DNA of 64,000 nt from Trichodesmium sp050015995 (GTDB taxonomy: Bacteria; Cyanobacteriota; Cyanobacteriia; Cyanobacteriales; Microcoleaceae): NCBI RefSeq assembly GCF_050015995.1, contig NZ_JBNHEP010000248.1, positions 20,115 through 84,114 of the forward strand, read 5' to 3'. Numbering within the stretch: the stretch's first letter is position 1; every line of letters starts with the position of its first letter. Below are positions 9,212-19,197 of the stretch, one piece after another. The translations under genes and the position numbers were made by a program. The notes beneath the pieces are model-generated. The model did not search any database and was not told the DNA's origin. It saw only the letters and a program-made list of their open reading frames with translations.

Positions 9212-11542
9212 ATGACAATTTCTGTGGATCAAGTCAACCAAATAGTTTGGAATCATCATCACGACCCCTTTGAAGTCCTCGGTGCCCATCAGATAGAACA
9301 AGATGGCAAAACTGTGACAGTAATCCGAGCTTACCAACCAAATGCTGAAGCTGTCTCAGTCATCTCACCAATAGACCGCGAAGAATACCCTATGCAGTCA
9401 GTCCATAACCCTCATTTCTTTGAATGTGTTATTGACACCCCGGAACTGGCCAACTATCAACTTAAAATTAAAGAAGGAGAACACGAACGAGTCATCTACG
9501 ACTCCTACGCTTTCCGCTCTCCGAAACTCACAGACTTCGACCTTCAACTCTTTGGAGAAGGAAACCATCACCGCATCTACGAAAAACTAGGGGCACATAT
9601 CACTGAAGTTAACGGAATCAAAGGAGTCTACTTTGCTGTTTGGGCACCCAATGCTCGTAATGTTTCAATTTTAGGAGACTTCAACCATTGGGATGGTCGT
9701 AAACACCAAATGCGGAAAGGACACACAGGAGTTTGGGAACTATTTATTCCCGATATTGGCCCTGGAGAACACTATAAGTATGAGGTCAAAAACTGGGAAG
9801 GACACATCTATGAAAAAAGCGACCCCTATGGATATCAACAGGAAGTAAGACCCAAAACAGCTTCCATTGTTGTAGATCTAGACTCCTATACTTGGAACGA
9901 CCAAGAATGGATGGAGAAACGTCGCCATACCGACCCTCTCACTCAACCTATTTCTGTCTATGAATGCCACCTTGGTTCTTGGATTCATGCTGCTTCTGCT
10001 GAACCAGCTAAACTACCAAATGGGGAAACTGAGCGTGTAGTTCAAGTATCCGAACTCAAACCAGATGCTCGTTTTCTTACCTACCGAGAATTAGCAGATC
10101 GTCTGGTTTCCTACGTTAAAGATTTGGGCTATACTCACATTGAAATGTTACCTGTGGCAGAACATCCTTTTGATGGTTCTTGGGGTTATCAGGTTACAGG
10201 ATTTTTTGCCCCTACCTCTCGCTACGGTAATGCCGAAGATTTCATGTACTTTGTGGATAAATGCCATGAAAATGGTATAGGCGTAATTGTAGACTGGGTA
10301 CCGGGACATTTTCCCAAAGATGGACATGGTTTGGCTTTCTTTGATGGTACTCACCTCTATGAACATCCAGACCCCCGCAAAGGCGAACACAAGCAATGGG
10401 GTACTTTAGTATTTGACTATGGTCGTAATGAAGTTCGTAACTTCCTAATTGCAAATGCACTTTTCTGGTTTGAAAAGTATCACATTGATGGTTTCAGGGT
10501 AGATGCGGTTGCTTCTATGGTTTACCACAACTATATGAGACCTGATGGTGAATGGGTTGCTAATAAATATGGAGGTGTAGAGTATATCGAAGCTGCTGAT
10601 TTCCTCCGTCAAGTTAATCACTTGATTTTTGGTTATTATCCAGGCGTTCTTTGTATTGCAGAAGAATCTACTGCCTGGCCAATGGTAACTTGGCCTACTT
10701 ATGTTGGTGGTTTGGGTTTCAACTTCAAGTGGAACATGGGTTGGATGCACGATATGCTTGACTATTTTGAAATGGACCCTTGGTTCCGACAGTTCCACCA
10801 GAATAATGTTACTTTCAGTATTTGGTATCACCACAGTGAGAACTATATGTTAGCTCTGTCTCACGATGAAGTGGTACATTGCAAGAGCAATATGTTGGGT
10901 AAGATGCCTGGGGATGAATGGCAGAAGTTTGCTAATGTCCGGGCGTTGTTTGCATATATGTTTACTCACCCTGGTAAGAAAACTATGTTTATGGGGATGG
11001 AGTTTCCTCAGTGGGGTGAATGGGATGTTTGGGGCGATTTAGAATGGCATTTGCTCCAACATGATGCTCACCAAGGGATGAAGCGATTTTTCCGGGATGT
11101 GAATCAACTCTATCGTTCTGAACCTGCTTTGTATGAACAAGATTGTAACGAGGAAGGATTCCAGTGGATAGATTGTAGTGATAATAATCATAGTGTGGTG
11201 TCATTTATTCGTCGCGCTAAAGATGGGAAAGAGTTTGTGGTAGCGGTTTGTAATTTTACTCCTCAACCCCATAGTCATTATCGTATCGGTGTACCTGAAC
11301 CAGGGTTCTATACTGAAATATTTAATAGTGATGCTGGTAATTATGGTGGCAGCAATATGGGTAACTTGGGTGGTAAGTGGACTGATGATTGGTATTTCCA
11401 TAATTATCAACAGTCTTTGGATTTATGTTTGCCTCCTTTGGGTATTTTGGTGTTTAAGTTAGACAAGGAGAAAACTCTGGCAATGATGCAGGAATCTGAG
11501 GATGTTGAAACTGTGGAAACTGAAACTGTTTCTGAAGAATAA
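9212..11542 (+). CDS. glgB: 1,4-alpha-glucan branching enzyme (GH13)
   Basis: The product of about 776 residues introduces alpha-1,6 branches into glycogen. It has an N-terminal CBM48-type region (VYFAVWAPNARNVSILGDFN), a GH13 barrel and a C-terminal all-beta domain. The catalytic triad is visible: nucleophile D431 in DGFRVDAVASM, acid/base E484 in CIAEEST and D552 in LSHDEVVH (numbered from the ATG at 9212). A TTG at 9203 in the same frame would add three residues; I prefer the ATG because homologous N-termini begin close to MTISVDQVNQIV. The gene is isolated and followed by a hairpin. Length and motifs match the family fully. Confidence 0.95.
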   Translation: MTISVDQVNQIVWNHHHDPFEVLGAHQIEQDGKTVTVIRAYQPNAEAVSVISPIDREEYPMQSVHNPHFFECVIDTPELANYQLKIKEGEHERVIYDSYAFRSPKLTDFDLQLFGEGNHHRIYEKLGAHITEVNGIKGVYFAVWAPNARNVSILGDFNHWDGRKHQMRKGHTGVWELFIPDIGPGEHYKYEVKNWEGHIYEKSDPYGYQQEVRPKTASIVVDLDSYTWNDQEWMEKRRHTDPLTQPISVYECHLGSWIHAASAEPAKLPNGETERVVQVSELKPDARFLTYRELADRLVSYVKDLGYTHIEMLPVAEHPFDGSWGYQVTGFFAPTSRYGNAEDFMYFVDKCHENGIGVIVDWVPGHFPKDGHGLAFFDGTHLYEHPDPRKGEHKQWGTLVFDYGRNEVRNFLIANALFWFEKYHIDGFRVDAVASMVYHNYMRPDGEWVANKYGGVEYIEAADFLRQVNHLIFGYYPGVLCIAEESTAWPMVTWPTYVGGLGFNFKWNMGWMHDMLDYFEMDPWFRQFHQNNVTFSIWYHHSENYMLALSHDEVVHCKSNMLGKMPGDEWQKFANVRALFAYMFTHPGKKTMFMGMEFPQWGEWDVWGDLEWHLLQHDAHQGMKRFFRDVNQLYRSEPALYEQDCNEEGFQWIDCSDNNHSVVSFIRRAKDGKEFVVAVCNFTPQPHSHYRIGVPEPGFYTEIFNSDAGNYGGSNMGNLGGKWTDDWYFHNYQQSLDLCLPPLGILVFKLDKEKTLAMMQESEDVETVETETVSEE

Positions 11543-11574
11543 ATTCTCTCAATAAAAACCAAGGCAAAATTGAG

Positions 11575-11614
11575 AAGGTTGGTAGTTGAATTTTTAATTA
11601 ATACTGCCAACCTT
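11575..11614 (+). terminator. Hairpin after glgB
   Basis: AAGGTTGGTAG and CTGCCAACCTT can pair (one mismatch or bulge) around an AT-rich loop of about 18 bases, followed by TTGTTTAT. Its position, 33 bases after the glgB stop, fits a transcription terminator. Confidence 0.55.
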
Positions 11615-11685
11615 TGTTTATAGGAATGTAAGCATTTAGCTGTTAGCCGATCTATCAGCTATGAGTATTAAGTTATAATTAAACC

Positions 11686-11737
11686 TTGTAGTAGGGCTTT
11701 AGCCCTATCTATACTTAGGGCTAAAGCCCTACTACAA
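11686..11737. repeat. Palindromic 'TTGTAGTAGGGC' repeat
   Basis: TTGTAGTAGGGCTTTAGCCC on the left is mirrored by the inverted sequence ending ACTACAA on the right, giving a near-perfect 52-bp palindrome. A second palindrome with the same TAGTAGGGC ends but a different interior is at about 20021-20078. It lies in the short gap between glgB and the protease gene and could form a strong cruciform or RNA hairpin. Confidence 0.7.
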
Positions 11738-11757
11738 ACCAAAACTTTTCGCGTTTA

Positions 11758-12489
11758 ATGTTTATTAGCAAAATAGTATCGGTTTATTTGCGGTTCTTTT
11801 TTTTCGGTTTTGCTATTTGGATGGTAGCTTTCTATTTTTTGTTTTCAACTCCTATGACTGCAGTTTCTCCTCAAGATTTACCTGCTCTGAAATCTTATCC
11901 TCTACCAGAAACTTTGGCGCAATGGCAAGACCCCAGTAATAGTGGTGATTATTTTAATCAAATTGAAGTTCAGGATGTAGGTTATCTAATTTGGTCGCAG
12001 TTTCCTATTAAGGTTTATGTTGAATCTTCTGATCGCGATGAGTCTCGGTCTCGTCAATGGGTTAAGAGCGTGGTAGATGCTATTTGGGAATGGAATATTT
12101 ATTTACCTTTGCAAGTGGTAGATAACCCAGAAGTTGCTGATATTAAAATTTTTAAGAAGCGACCTCCCTTGACACCAGGAAAATTAAGGGCGCGTTCGGC
12201 AGAAACTCGCTATCAGTTAGATCGAGATGAGAATGGTGTTTTATCTCATAATTTTGTAATTTGGTTGAGTCCTATGCAAGTAGGTAAATACTTGCCTGCT
12301 GCTGCTCGTCACGAGTTTGGTCATGCTTTGGGTATTTGGGGTCATAGTCCTGAGAAAACTGATGTTATGTATTATTCTCAGGTGGCAGAACCTCCTCCTA
12401 TTTCATCTAGGGATGTTAATACTCTGAAAAAGATTTATCTACAAACAACTAGAATAGGTTCCAAGTTTCCTTTTTCCTCAGATAACTAA
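11758..12489 (+). CDS. Metzincin-like zinc metalloprotease, membrane-anchored or secreted
   Basis: The 243-residue product has an N-terminal hydrophobic segment (about 8-32, RFFFFGFAIWMVAFYFLF) that could be a signal anchor, so the enzyme probably acts outside the cytoplasm. The zinc site reads HEFGHALGIWGH (185-196), followed by a Met-turn-like segment DVMYYS. The classical matrixin spacing is HExxHxxGxxH; here the final His is one residue later (HExxHxxGxxxH). I recall cyanobacterial matrixin-family proteins with the same GxWGHS ending. The central part resembles the matrixin beta sheet (VRQWVKSVVDAIWEWN-type helix, then VVDNPEVADIKIF). Substrate unknown. It is flanked by a palindrome upstream and a hairpin downstream. 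Confidence 0.75.
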   Translation: MFISKIVSVYLRFFFFGFAIWMVAFYFLFSTPMTAVSPQDLPALKSYPLPETLAQWQDPSNSGDYFNQIEVQDVGYLIWSQFPIKVYVESSDRDESRSRQWVKSVVDAIWEWNIYLPLQVVDNPEVADIKIFKKRPPLTPGKLRARSAETRYQLDRDENGVLSHNFVIWLSPMQVGKYLPAAARHEFGHALGIWGHSPEKTDVMYYSQVAEPPPISSRDVNTLKKIYLQTTRIGSKFPFSSDN

Positions 12490-12814
12490 TACTACCGGAA
12501 ATATAATCATATAAGTATTTTTTGTCAACAGCCAAAACAATTACATTATAGCAGAAAGTGATATTTTCTGTCTTCAGAAAAATATCAATATTTGTTGATA
12601 TGTACCTATCTTTATCTAATCTTTACAATTTGACCTTGTTATTTAAAGATTTGGTAAAGATAGGTAAAATTTATTGTTTTTTTGTCAAAAACAATTAATA
12701 ATAGTAATTGTGAATTTCAACTAAGTTATAGCAACCTCAACTAACTAGTTTATATATCTGCTATGTGTTTTGCAGTCAACCATAGCAGATTTTTATTTTG
12801 ATCGTATCCTATAT
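12490..12814. other. AT-rich convergent intergenic region
   Basis: No gene is seen between the convergent protease and Lin0512-family genes. The only structured element I find is the hairpin at 12756-12790. Confidence 0.5.
12756..12799 (+). terminator. Hairpin with T-tract between convergent genes
   Basis: ATCTGCTATG (12756-12765) and CATAGCAGAT (12781-12790) form a perfect 10-bp stem with a 15-base loop, followed by TTTTTATTTT on the plus strand. This is a good intrinsic terminator for plus-strand transcription. It also lies just past the end of the minus-strand Lin0512 gene and may stop transcription from both sides. Confidence 0.75.
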
Positions 12815-13177
12815 TTATTGAGAGACAAATACAGTAACTGCGGCCACCGCAATTAACATCTCATCATTTTTATCTTCCAACTCAGCGATAGCTCGACCCT
12901 GCACCACCATCCCCCCATCTTCGACACTTATACTTTTCTGGCCAAAAGGCAATACAGCTAAAACCTCTTCTACCCGTACCTGTTCCGGGTAAGGTACAGC
13001 CACCTGTACTTCTACAATCATTTCATTGGGATGACTTAAACCTGCTACTTCCCAAACACCAGGCAAAGCATTATGGGCGATGGCATTTCTGACAGCTCTA
13101 GCTGCAGCAACTGTTGGCTCCTGACCATGTTGGTCTACACCCATTCCCATTTCAATAATTAAACGTTTTCTGGTCAT
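12815..13177 (-). CDS. Lin0512-family protein
   Basis: The product of about 120 residues begins MTRKRLIIEMGMGVDQHGQEPT and contains AARAVRNAIAHNALPGVWEV, a pattern I recognise as the Lin0512 family of small conserved proteins of unknown function (about 115 residues, so full length). The frame opens with a GTG at 13183, but the ATG at 13177 gives the family's typical N-terminus. No membrane segment or catalytic signature is visible. Function is unknown in the family as far as I know. Confidence 0.8.
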   Translation of the reverse strand: MTRKRLIIEMGMGVDQHGQEPTVAAARAVRNAIAHNALPGVWEVAGLSHPNEMIVEVQVAVPYPEQVRVEEVLAVLPFGQKSISVEDGGMVVQGRAIAELEDKNDEMLIAVAAVTVFVSQ

Positions 13178-13239
13178 AAACACCCTAAATTAACTACAGT
13201 TTCTTCATAATCAGGACTTACGCAGAGCCACCATATCTA

Positions 13240-13267
13240 GTAGGGGTTAACGGCAGTTAACCCCTAC
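13240..13267. repeat. Short palindrome TAGGGGTTAAC
   Basis: TAGGGGTTAACGG and GTTAACCCCTA pair as a compact hairpin. It sits between 'aggacttacgcag' and a mirrored 'gactttagtcct', which suggests a small non-autonomous repeat element of about 105 bp (13214-13305). Confidence 0.45.
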
Positions 13268-13307
13268 ATATTGTGTATAATTTAATATGCATGACTTTAG
13301 TCCTGAT

Positions 13308-13348
13308 AATAATAGAATCACCAGGAATTTCCCAGTGATTCTATTATC
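13308..13348 (-). terminator. Hairpin downstream of the giant RTX gene
   Basis: AATAGAATCAC (13311-13321) and GTGATTCTATT (13335-13345) form a perfect 11-bp stem with a 13-base loop, about 45 bases past the RTX stop codon. The stem is strong, but the T-tract on the minus strand is poor. Confidence 0.55.
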
Positions 13349-13393
13349 TCATTGAGGTTTAAGAATAACCTATTATTTTTTGTTCCTTATTTT

Positions 13394-16300
13394 TTAACGT
13401 AGGAAGAAATCATCAGCACTAATTTGTGCATTATTAGTTAAGGTAGCAAAATTAGCACCCGTACCTAAACCAGCAGCACTACCATTAGCATTATAGAACA
13501 AGTTACCATTTGCACTGTTGTAGACAATAAACGCATTAGAAGTTTCTGCCGCTGCATTAGTGGTAACTACTGCAAATTCTGTTGCAACACTGAAACCATC
13601 ACCTTGAATACTGGTAAGAGCAGCAAAAGTTGTTTTATCCAACAGAATAATATCTTGATCTACAACAAAATCAGTAATTTCGTCTGTACCCACATCTGCT
13701 TGAGTAAACTCTTCATTGGTATTGAAAATAAAGCGGTCAATACTTGCTCCACCAGTTAGTACGTCGTTACCTGCACCACCATTGATGCGATCGCGACCGA
13801 TGCCACCACGGAGGGTATCATCACCATCACCACCAAGGATTATATCAAACCCAGGACGACCGATCAAGAGATCGTCACCAGCACCTCCCAGGATAAAGTC
13901 GTTACCAAAACCACCGTTGAGAGTGTCTTCTCCATCACCACCATTCAGGCGATCGTTACCACCGTTACCTGTAATCAGATCGTCATCATCACCACCACGG
14001 AGGGTATCATTACCACCAAGACCTTGTATGGTATCATCCCCTCCCAAACCATTGAGGATATCTTGACGTTGAGTGCCAACAATGAAGTCGTCCGTATCAC
14101 CTGCTGCGATACCAACAAAAGTAAAGTTACTCACATCTAGGTTAATTTCGGCATCAAAGGTGGCGACTATTTCTAAAGTGTTTCCTTGGAAGAAAGTCAG
14201 CACAGTTTCATTGTCTGCATTAACGTAAGTAGCAAATACACCACTATTGTTAACATTAAGTTCCTGTAAACGTGCTTCTATTTCTGTTAGAGAAGTAAAT
14301 TCTTGAGTTAATTGAATCAGACCTACGTTACTAGAAACACTTGTACTTGACTCGTTTACAGTCACCTGAATGAAGCTACTGTTTTGGAAATTTCCAAATA
14401 TTCCTCTTTGAAACTGAAGTACATTTGTCTCTATATCAAAGTTAGTGATAGTGCTAGTTTCTACCACTGAACCAAATAAAATAGTACCAACTAAATTAGC
14501 ATCAATTTGTGTTCCTGCAGTTGCGGTGGTTACTTCAGTAAAGTTAAAGTTACTCTGAGTTAGCTCTACTTGAGATGTAAACCGACTAACAATTTCTACT
14601 TGAGTGCTACTTTCTGCAAATGCTAGTACGCTACGACCTTGCTGGTTAGTATATTGAACAAATACTGGGTTGCTTACTTCTAAACTAGCTAGGAATACTT
14701 GTAGTTGTTGTATTGAGTTAATCTGTTGTTCAATAACCAGTAAAGTTTGGCCCTGGATATCAGCATTGGTGGTTGACTGAGTGACAACTGTACTGCTGAA
14801 GTTTGTATTAGTTATACCACCAAACTGTAATGAATTGAATGATAATGAGTCTGACTCACTAAAGCCAACAACAGTAGCACCAGCTTCCTCTATGGAATTG
14901 AACTGAATTACGGTTTCAACTTCACTGTTGACTACAATTGTTGTATCTGAGTTACTGATGACAATATTGACATCTGGGGTATCATCCTCGTCGTCCTCAT
15001 CATCCTCATCATCCTCATCATCCTCATCATCCTCATCATCCTCATCATCCTCATCATNNNNNNNNNNNNNNNNNNNNNNNNNNNNNNNNNNNNNNNNNNN
15101 NNNNNNNNNNNNNNNNNNNNNNNNNNNNNNNNNNNNNNNNNNNNNNNNNNNNNNNNNCCTCATCGTCCTCATCGTCCTCATCATCCTCATCATCTTCATC
15201 ATCCTCGTCCTCAAAGTCTAAGTTCTCAACAGAGAAATCACCAATTTCTTCCAACTCTACTTCAAAGTCTTCTACTACTTCTAACTCAGTACCATTGAAC
15301 AATACTAACTGAGTACGACCTTCAATATTTGCTAATAGTAGAACTGAACGATCGCCTACTAGACTTACCAGACGTTGTTGCAGAAGTTCAAAACTAGCAA
15401 AAGTTTCTTCTTCAAAAATCAAGAAACTTTCTTGCACTTGTTGGTTAAAGTTAGCAGCAATATTTATGCTGGTAAAAGTTTCTACTGTGAGATTAAGTTC
15501 TGTTAGTATCTCAATATCTATTTCTAGCTGCTCTGTTGTGATATCAAATGGTGTGAACAAGTCTAAGCTCTCAANNNNNNNNNNNNNNNNNNNNNNNNNN
15601 NNNNNNNNNNNNNNNNNNNNNNNNNNNNNNNNNNNNNNNNNNNNNNNNNNNNNNNNNNNNNNNNNNNNNNNNNNCATCGTCCTCATCATCCTCGTCGTCC
15701 TCATCATCCTCGTCGTCCTCATCATCCTCGTCGTCCTCATCATCCTCAAAGTCCTCATCATCCTCAAAGTCCTCAAACTCTAAGTTATCAACATCAAAAT
15801 CACCAATATTTTCTAACTCTACTTGAAAATCTTCAACAATCTCAAACTCAGTACCATCGAACAATACTAACTGGGTGCGACCATCAATATTAGCTAATAT
15901 CAGGACTGAACGATCTACCACCAGACTTACTAGACGTTGTTGCAGAACTTCTAAACTGGCAAAAGTTTCTGACTCAAAAATCAATAAACTTTCTTGCACT
16001 TCTTGGTTAAAGTTAGCTGCAATATTAATGCTAGTGAAATTTTCTAATGCGATATCTAGCTGAGTTAGTATTTCCTGGTCAATTTCTAGCTGCTCTGTTG
16101 TGATATCAAATGGTGTGAACAAGTCTAAGCTCTCAATAGAGAAATCACTAATATTTTCCAGCTCTATTTCTGTGATCATATCAAATTCACTACCATCGAA
16201 AAAGACTAACTCAGTAGTACCTTCGATCTCAGCGAGTATTAGAACCGAACGTTGACCTACCAGTACTGCCAGTCGTTGTTGCAGAATTTCTAGACTCGCA

Positions 16301-19197
16301 AAAGTTTCTTCCCCAAAAATCAGGAAACTTTCTTGAACTTGTTGGTTAAAGTTAGCAGTAACATTGAAATTGGTAAAAGTTTCTGCTGTGACACCTAATG
16401 ATTGTAAGACACTAGCATTAATTTCTACTACATCACCATCATCGTCCTCGTCATCCTCATCGTCCTCGTCATCCTCATCGTCCTCATCATCCTCGTCGTC
16501 CTCATCATCCTCGTCGTCCTCATCATCCTCAAAGTCCTCATCATCCTCAAAGTCCTCAAACTCTAAGTTATCAACATCAAAATCACCAATATTTTCTAAC
16601 TCTACTTGAAAATCTTCAACAATCTCAAACTCAGTACCATCGAACAATACTAACTGGGTGCGACCATCAATATTAGCTAATATCAGGACTGAACGATCTA
16701 CCACCAGACTTACTAGACGTTGTTGCAGAACTTCTAAACTGGCAAAAGTTTCTGACTCAAAAATCAATAAACTTTCTTGCACTTCTTGGTTAAAGTTAGC
16801 TGCAATATTAATGCTAGTGAAATTTTCTAATGCGATATCTAGCTGAGTTAGTATTTCCTGGTCAATTTCTAGCTGCTCTGTTGTGATATCAAATGGTGTG
16901 AACAAGTCTAAGCTCTCAATAGAGAAATCACTAATATTTTCCAGCTCTATTTCTGTGATCATCTCAAATTCACTACCATCGAAAAAGACTAACTCAGTAG
17001 TACCTTCGATTTCAGCGAGTATTAGAACCGAACGTTCGACTACTAGCGCTGCCAGTCGTTGTTGCAGAATTTCTAGACTCGCAAAAGTCTCTGACTCAAA
17101 AATCAAGAAACTTTGTTGAACTTGTTGGTTAAAGTTGGCTGCAATATTGATACTGCTAAAAGTTTCCGCTGTGACACCTAATGATTGTAAGACGCTAGCA
17201 TTAATTTCTATTAGATCGCCATCGTCCTCATTGCCACCTATGATAAAGATATTATCTGTATCAATTTCTACATCGGTTTCTTCATCAGTAGATAAGGTAG
17301 CAATAACTTCAACTGTACCCTCTCGTGAAAAAGCGAAAACAGTATTGTCTGACTCATCGGTGTAAGTCAAGAAAATAGAGTCAGTTATTTCCAACTCAGT
17401 TAATCGTATTTCGACTTCTTCTATAGAAGCAAATATTTGGTCAATAATTAGAAAATTAGCACCTTCTACCTGTTCAGCAGTGGTAAATACTGAAACTAAT
17501 GCTCTTGTTAAATCTTCATTTGTCAGATCGCCAAAATCTTCTGACCGTAATTTTATAATGTCTGTATTATCGTCAAAGTCTTCAATTGTAAATCCGCCTT
17601 CAATTGTTTCAAGAATGAAGAATTCATCAGGATTATCTGTAGCAGAAACAATATTATCAGCTGTTGTTACTTCGATTTCATTGAAGAGACTTAGGTTAAC
17701 ACTACTAAATAATTCTATATTAGATATAATTCGATCGAATTCTTGGATAATAGTAATTCCTTCTTGACTACCATCTGAGAATAGTAAAACAGTTTGCCCC
17801 TCAATGTTGGCAACAGATAGAGCAGCATTATTACCAACAAGAATGCTTAATCTTTGAGCAAAAACTTCTATGCTGTCAAATTCTTCTTCTGAAAAAAGTA
17901 GTAATTCTTCTGTTACCGGAGCGACATCATCAGCACCTATAACAACGCTGGTTAGAGTCTCTAAAGTAACTCCTAATTCTTCAAGTATAGATACACTAAT
18001 TGATACTTGATTTTGATTACTAATGAAGTCATCTGTACTAATATTCAGGTTGTCAATTGTAAATGCTTCGAGATTAGATACTGTTTCGTACTCAGTAATA
18101 ATGTCTACTTCATCACCATCAAACGATGCTAAAAATGTGTTCTCTGCTGTACTGAATAAAAATAAAACTGTGCTGCTAAATTCAATATTTACTAACAGTT
18201 GTTGCAGTGCTGTAATATCTGTTATCTGTTGTGAAATAACGAAAAAATTAGCATTAAGGTCTATATTACTTCCATCAGTTATTAATATTTCAAGATTTTC
18301 TAAGCTAATGTCTAGTAATTCCAGTACAGATGATTCAACGCTGATAACTCCTCCTGTACTAAAATCAATTCCTGTACCATCATCATTGAATTCAGGAGAG
18401 TTAACTGTTACATACTCAAAATTCTCAGGACTTAATTCTCCTTTTTTGACTGAGACTCTGGCAAGAATATCAGTTACATCACCTCGGAGGTAAGCTAATG
18501 TACCTTTTTTACCATTGTCGTCTTCATCAAAAAAGATAATAGTTGGGAAGTTTTCATTGATGTTGACACCATCTAATAAATTTGGGTTACTTAGTGAGGT
18601 AGCTACTTCATCATTATCAACATTAGTAAATGTAACAAAATTTATCCCGCCACTGTTATTGGGGTCAAATACTTCTCCAAGAAGACCAATAGTATCATCA
18701 TCAGCTTCTAGATCGCTAATTTCATCTATACCTTCACCAATAGCTGTATAAACAAAGATGTCATCACCCGAACCTCCACGGAGTTTATCATCACCTAAAC
18801 CTCCAACAAGAATATCATCTCCTTTCTTACCTTCGAGAGTATCATCACCATCATCACCCAAAATCAAATCATCACCATCATCACCCTTGATTTTATCATC
18901 ACCACTACCACCAGAAATACTATCCTCATCTTTTCCACCTTTAATATCATCATCACCTTCTTGACCGAAAATCAAGTCATTATCATCATCACCATCTATC
19001 TTGTCATCACCAGTACCACCAAGTATGGTATCATTACCGTCATCCCCTTCTAGGTCATCATCATCTGATCCACCATCAATAAAGTCATTACCATCTTTAC
19101 CATCAAGCTTATCTTCATCCCCACGACCACGGATAATATCATCTTCTTGGGTACCTTTGATATTATCTGTTCCGTTTGAACCAAAGAATTGAGCCAT
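13394..19197 (-). CDS. Giant acidic RTX (hemolysin-type calcium-binding) protein with internal tandem repeats
   Basis: I read one gene of at least 1,930 codons. AAGGAG precedes the ATG at 19197. Residues 1-150 are glycine/aspartate RTX nonapeptides (GGSGDDKI type). Next come about ten copies of a ~110-130-residue repeat with the consensus ETFASLEILQQRL..RSVLILAxIEGxTELVFFDG, separated by (EDD)n acidic tracts. The C-terminal ~250 residues are again RTX nonapeptides plus a cap domain (FATLTNNAQISADDFFLR). RTX repeats bind calcium after type I secretion, so an extracellular, adhesin- or matrix-like role is inferred; no secretion ATPase is nearby. The frame changes at 15058-15157 and 15575-15674 coincide with N gaps, so I attribute them to the assembly. 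Exact length and repeat number are therefore unknown. Confidence 0.8.
15058..15157. other. Assembly gap (100 N) in acidic repeat DNA of the RTX gene
   Basis: 100 N lie inside the repeated 'tcatcctcatcatcc' DNA that codes for the Asp/Glu tract. The frame differs on either side, as expected for a placeholder gap. Confidence 0.95.
15575..15674. other. Second assembly gap (100 N) in the RTX gene
   Basis: 100 N separate a repeat module from the next acidic tract. One or more whole 783-bp modules may have collapsed here. Confidence 0.95.
15739..17213 (-). repeat. 783-bp near-identical tandem modules inside the RTX gene
   Basis: Sequence from about 15770 to 16245 repeats at 16553-17028 with only a few substitutions, giving a 783-bp period (261 codons). 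Each module codes for two ~110-residue subdomains plus one Asp/Glu tract. A third, more diverged module lies at 15158-15574 between the two gaps. DNA-level identity implies recent duplication or gene conversion. Confidence 0.85.

Noticed and set aside
14928..15221. Plus-strand poly-serine frames opposite the RTX gene (also 16364-16609 and others)
   Set aside because: They are the antisense reading of the (EDD)n repeat DNA and have no start signal or family.
15054..15776. A separate 240-codon minus-strand gene between the two gaps
   Set aside because: It is the middle part of the same RTX gene; its frame differs only because the 100-N gaps are placeholders.
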